Shown here: one piece after another, positions 61,067 to 64,000 of the stretch
Layout: the number at the start of each line of letters is the position of its first letter
Position numbering within the stretch: position 1 is the first letter of the stretch
Origin: Aved-18 sp964606665
Lineage (GTDB): Bacteria; Cyanobacteriota; Vampirovibrionia; Obscuribacterales; Obscuribacteraceae
Reading direction: 5' to 3'
Length of the DNA: 64,000 nt
Assembly (NCBI GenBank): GCA_964606665.1
Contig: CAZSHS010000001.1
Location: forward strand, 62,001 to 126,000
The notes under the pieces: generated by a model
What the model was told of the DNA's origin: nothing
The model's input: only the letters and a program-made list of their open reading frames with translations
Databases searched by the model: none
Position numbers and translations under genes: made by a program

Positions 61067-61396
61067 AAACTTATCACCCACTTGAGTTTTGCAATCTTCG
61101 ATGGTGCCTGCTTTTAGTTCAAGCACAGAAGTTGCACCTTTGAATTGGACCAAAAGTTTGCCCGGTGGAATATTTGATTCTGTCCCAACCACGCTTAATT
61201 GATCGTCAAAAAAGATGGCGTCTATAGGGTAACTCATACCAATCATATGAATAGCGCCGCAAGGTTTGATGTACAAACCCTCATCGCGAGCCAATTGGCG
61301 AGTACCGAGTAAACCTTTCAAGCGTGTTAAAAAAGTGGTGGCAGGTCTAACCTGTCCTGCTACCAGAACATTTTTTGTTTGGTTAAATGCGCGCAA
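61046..61396 (-). CDS. DUF192 domain protein
   Basis: 116 residues from TTG 61396. GLLGTRQLARDEGLYIKPC, IHMIGMSYPIDAIFFD and VLELKAGTIEDCKTQVGD are the DUF192 hallmarks. Function unknown. It starts 6 nt after the TadC stop and its 3' end overlaps the convergent prepilin peptidase gene by 21 bp. Probably co-transcribed with tadBC. Confidence 0.88.
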   Translation of the reverse strand: MRAFNQTKNVLVAGQVRPATTFLTRLKGLLGTRQLARDEGLYIKPCGAIHMIGMSYPIDAIFFDDQLSVVGTESNIPPGKLLVQFKGATSVLELKAGTIEDCKTQVGDKFLVEAQK

Positions 61397-61402
61397 ACAA
61401 AT

Positions 61403-62329
61403 TTATTTAATACCTTGCATGATAGGACCAATCGCTGTGACGATGGTGACAACGGCAGGACCAAGCATTGGAGCCAAGATCAAAGGCATGATGAAGATCA
61501 TGATTACAGGAACCATTTTAACTGGAACCTTACCAGCTTCTTCTTCTTTCTTTCTCTTCAAGCGGTCACGAAGAGCTTCTGCTTGTTGTTGCAAAGGATA
61601 GCTTATGTCAGAACCCTTTTGTTCAGCAGCAATTAGAGCAGATGCCATGTTGATTAATTCGTCAACGCCGCATCGCTCTCCCATCTCGCGCAAAGCGTAA
61701 GGAACTGATTTAGCAAACACCTTAACGTCGTTGATTAACTGTCTCAACTCAACTGCAAGAAGCGGGCATGACTCTTCAGTTTCTTTTGATACTTTGTCGA
61801 TAGACATGAGCAAACCAAGACCGGCTTGAGCACATACAAGCATCAAGTCGATAACTACCGGCAGCTCTCTCAAAATATCTGCTTGACGTTTTTTTGCGCG
61901 ACCAGCAAGGAAAAAGTTTGGAATTAACCAGGCAAGAACTGCGGCTGGAAGTGACAGTACAAGGTTGATTGGGTTAGTAGTGCCAGCAAGAAAACCAAGT
62001 CCCAGAACGCATGCGCAAAGCATAGACCTGATACCCATATATATGGCTAAGTGGTCGGGAGTTCGATAATTGGCTTGAATAAGAAGTTCGACTGTACGTT
62101 TGTCTGCCACTGCAGGCATAACGCTCAATACAAGTTCGCCTACCGTTTTACAAATTCCAAGTAAAGCAGAATCTTTTGGTTTTTCTGCGGCTGTTTCGTC
62201 AGATTCTTTTTTCGGTTTGACGCGTACAGCGTAAGAGTCGACGTAGATGCCGAGCACTGGTCTCAAGATTAAGAGCCCAGCTCCCAAGCAAACAGCAAAC
62301 GTCAAAATAGCAATTACCGTGTTACTCAT
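61403..62329 (-). CDS. tadC: TadC-like type II secretion system F family protein
   Basis: 308 residues. Four or so membrane segments around a T2SSF (GspF) domain with PVVIDLMLVCAQAGLGLLMS and ALIAAEQKGSDISYPLQQQAEALR. Inner-membrane platform of the Tad pilus, second of the TadB/TadC pair. It is 7 nt from tadB. Confidence 0.9.
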   Translation of the reverse strand: MSNTVIAILTFAVCLGAGLLILRPVLGIYVDSYAVRVKPKKESDETAAEKPKDSALLGICKTVGELVLSVMPAVADKRTVELLIQANYRTPDHLAIYMGIRSMLCACVLGLGFLAGTTNPINLVLSLPAAVLAWLIPNFFLAGRAKKRQADILRELPVVIDLMLVCAQAGLGLLMSIDKVSKETEESCPLLAVELRQLINDVKVFAKSVPYALREMGERCGVDELINMASALIAAEQKGSDISYPLQQQAEALRDRLKRKKEEEAGKVPVKMVPVIMIFIMPLILAPMLGPAVVTIVTAIGPIMQGIK

Positions 62330-62336
62330 TTTGCGT

Positions 62337-63272
62337 CTATACCTCGAACGTCGTCATTTTCATTAGGATCCAGAACCCTAGCGCTTCCCAGAGGATAAGC
62401 ATAATCAGAACAATTCTAGCGACGGGATTGTTCAAGAACGGAATAATGTACCCAGGGGTGGCGCAGTAGGTGATAAGTGTGATGCCGTAAGGCAAGCAGC
62501 CAATGAACATAGCGGTAGCCTTACCTTGTGAGGTTAACGCCGCCAAAAAGTCTCTTAATTTGAATCGTTCACGAATAGCAGCCGCAATAACTGATACTAC
62601 ATCTGCCAAGTTGCCCCCTACGTCTTGACTGATGAATACAGCCTGGGTCAACAGTTTGAAGTCGGGAGCCTTAATTCTGGTGCTCATCTCTTTCAATGTG
62701 TCACGAAACGGTTTTCCAAGCTGGAGCGAGACTAGACCGCGCTTGAACTCACTGCGAATCGGATCTGGAGATACTTCAGAAATAACTTTAAAACACTCCA
62801 GTACCGGAGAACCGGCTCGTAGTGCTGATACCATCGTTTCTAATACTTGCGGCAATTGCTCAGTCATCTTAGCCTGACGCATTTTAGCTACTTGGTTCAG
62901 ATAGAAGATAAATCCTGCCGCACCTGCTGGGATACCGAGAATGAATCCGACCGGCACCAGTTCTGGTACCATGAAAAACATCCCAACACCGCCTACAACG
63001 CCACCGCCGATGGAGACCATAATCCAGTTCTGTTTCATCTGGTCGTATTTGGCTTCCATACCCGCCATGCCGAGGATGCGAGCAAGATAACCTTCGCGTT
63101 TGGTTACGAAGATATCTTCGCTGCCAGCGGTTTTTTCAAGAAACTTTTCTTGCATTCTCTTGCGATGCTTATCCAGGCGAGTGAGCTCATCGGCGTGTCC
63201 GCCTTTGAGCGCTGCCATCCCCAGTAGACCAATTACGGTCACTGTGGCGAAAATAATTACTGAGACATCCAT
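62337..63272 (-). CDS. tadB: TadB-like type II secretion system F family protein
   Basis: 311 residues. N-terminal membrane segment, two central ones (~95-135), the T2SSF domain (QLPQVLETMVSALRAGSPVLEC, FKRGLVSLQLGKPFRDTL) and C-terminal helices. Strong GAGGGG site 7 nt before ATG 63272. Platform protein of the Tad/Flp pilus, paired with TadC. Confidence 0.9.
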   Translation of the reverse strand: MDVSVIIFATVTVIGLLGMAALKGGHADELTRLDKHRKRMQEKFLEKTAGSEDIFVTKREGYLARILGMAGMEAKYDQMKQNWIMVSIGGGVVGGVGMFFMVPELVPVGFILGIPAGAAGFIFYLNQVAKMRQAKMTEQLPQVLETMVSALRAGSPVLECFKVISEVSPDPIRSEFKRGLVSLQLGKPFRDTLKEMSTRIKAPDFKLLTQAVFISQDVGGNLADVVSVIAAAIRERFKLRDFLAALTSQGKATAMFIGCLPYGITLITYCATPGYIIPFLNNPVARIVLIMLILWEALGFWILMKMTTFEV

Positions 63273-63319
63273 CTAACTGCCCCTCTTAAGAACGTTCAAA
63301 GCCCTAACTCTCAAGACTA

Positions 63320-64000
63320 TTATCTCAACCAATCGAGTTTGAATGGTACTGCTTCTTGCTCTAATTTCTCAAGGAACTTAGGTGGCAAGCCGGATCCAAC
63401 GTGCTTACATTTGAAGAAGCCTCTAGGGTCACGACCTTCACGCTCTAAGTTGAAGAGTGTGGAGATAGCGATAGTTTCACCTTCCATTCCGTTGATTTCA
63501 GCAATCTCGGTAACTCTTCTGGTACCGTCTTCCAGACGTCGAATCTGAATGATGACCTGAATAGCGGAGGCGATTAGTTCGCGAGCGGCTTTCTGAGGCA
63601 TTTCTGTACCGGACATCAAGATCATGTTCTCAAGACGCTTGGTACAGTCTCTTGGATTGTTGGCGTGAATGGTGGTCATTGATCCATCGTGACCTGTGTT
63701 CATCGCCTGCAACATGTCGAATGCTTCTTCACCACGACACTCTCCAAGGATGATTCGGTCGGGTCGCATACGAAGTGTGTTGATAACAAGCATGCGCTGT
63801 GTGATTTGTCCTCGACCTTCCGTGTTGGGCGGTCTCGTTTCCATTCGCACCCAGTGCTCGTGTTGTAAGCGCAACTCGGCGGCGTCCTCGATGGTGATGA
63901 TGCGTTCGCGCGGGTTGATGTGTGCGGACAAAGCGTTTAGAAGTGTCGTTTTACCAGAACCTGTACCACCAGAGATGATGCAATTGATTCTGCCTTTAAC
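63320..64000 (-). CDS. tadA: TadA/CpaF secretion ATPase, truncated by window end
   Basis: The final 226 residues of the pilus motor ATPase. Reading from the window edge, VKGRINCIISGGTGSGKTTLLN gives the Walker A loop (GGTGSGKTT). Then ERIITIEDAAELRLQ (Asp box), GQITQRMLVINTLRMRPDRIILGECRGEEAFDML (Walker B GE) and the His box MTTIHANNP. The frame is open to base 64000, so the N-terminus lies outside. Powers Tad pilus assembly; 47 nt upstream of tadB. Confidence 0.95.
   Translation of the reverse strand, partial: VKGRINCIISGGTGSGKTTLLNALSAHINPRERIITIEDAAELRLQHEHWVRMETRPPNTEGRGQITQRMLVINTLRMRPDRIILGECRGEEAFDMLQAMNTGHDGSMTTIHANNPRDCTKRLENMILMSGTEMPQKAARELIASAIQVIIQIRRLEDGTRRVTEIAEINGMEGETIAISTLFNLEREGRDPRGFFKCKHVGSGLPPKFLEKLEQEAVPFKLDWLR

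Noticed and set aside
1..64000. CRISPR arrays, insertion sequences and prophage genes
   Set aside because: No regular repeat-spacer series, transposase, integrase or phage structural gene was seen.

Overview
This 64 kb window looks like an ordinary chromosomal segment of a Gram-negative bacterium with moderate GC. The gene mix suggests a deep-branching non-photosynthetic cyanobacterial relative (Melainabacteria / Obscuribacterales-like): a B12-dependent ribonucleotide reductase, a YumC-type ferredoxin-NADP reductase, a Tad/Flp pilus cluster, an orthocaspase, RND efflux, and many secreted or low-complexity proteins with no familiar name. That placement is an inference from content only; no rRNA or photosynthesis gene is present. 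There is one tRNA (Glu, UUC), no CRISPR array, no insertion sequence and no prophage.

Layout. 0-12 kb, mostly + strand: imidazolonepropionase, two unrecognised proteins, ferredoxin-NADP reductase, an nrdJ-dcd deoxynucleotide operon behind a predicted NrdR box pair, a 928-residue low-complexity protein and a short ComEC. 11.6-18.2 kb, - strand: an AAA+ ATPase, then a MoxR / DUF58 / transglutaminase (TgpA-like) operon. 18.2-24 kb, + strand: glyQ, then a glycosidase / ROK kinase / M28 peptidase / SGNH hydrolase run. 24-31.9 kb: a short-chain dehydrogenase behind a TetR-type operator, a regulator made of two MarR domains divergent from an RND efflux pair, a universal stress protein and a DUF1858-DUF2249 protein. 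31.9-36 kb: poorly conserved membrane proteins, a BrnT-like toxin-antitoxin pair with a palindromic operator, an Imm26-like protein, a TIGR01212 radical SAM protein and tRNA-Glu. 36-48 kb: transketolase, exported proteins (metzincin, TolB-like propeller), a GT39-like membrane protein, an exported caspase-TPR protein and a stand-alone MshEN-like domain. 48-58 kb, - strand: a SplB-like radical SAM protein behind a 24-bp palindrome, a secreted phosphatase, an ArnT-like transferase, an FtsB-like protein, phosphohexomutase, a YD-repeat-like protein, a J-domain/MshEN-like fusion, FHA and zinc-ribbon proteins, and tsaD. 57.8-64 kb: four small secreted proteins, RidA, a TadV/CpaA prepilin peptidase, then DUF192, TadC, TadB and TadA on the - strand; TadA runs off the window.

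Regulation is unusually legible. Four genes (hutI, the membrane protein at 32653, the radical SAM gene at 48784, the secreted protein at 57821) have a -10 box ending exactly 6 nt before the ATG and no Shine-Dalgarno, which predicts leaderless mRNAs. Others have clear GGAGG-type sites. At least five promoters carry a good inverted repeat placed like an operator: nrdJ, the dehydrogenase, RND efflux, the toxin-antitoxin pair and the SplB-like gene.

I did not find a single large unprecedented system. The best candidates for new biology are the palindrome-controlled SplB-like gene, the MarR-MarR/RND locus, the secreted-protein cluster beside the Tad genes, and the FHA / J-MshEN group.
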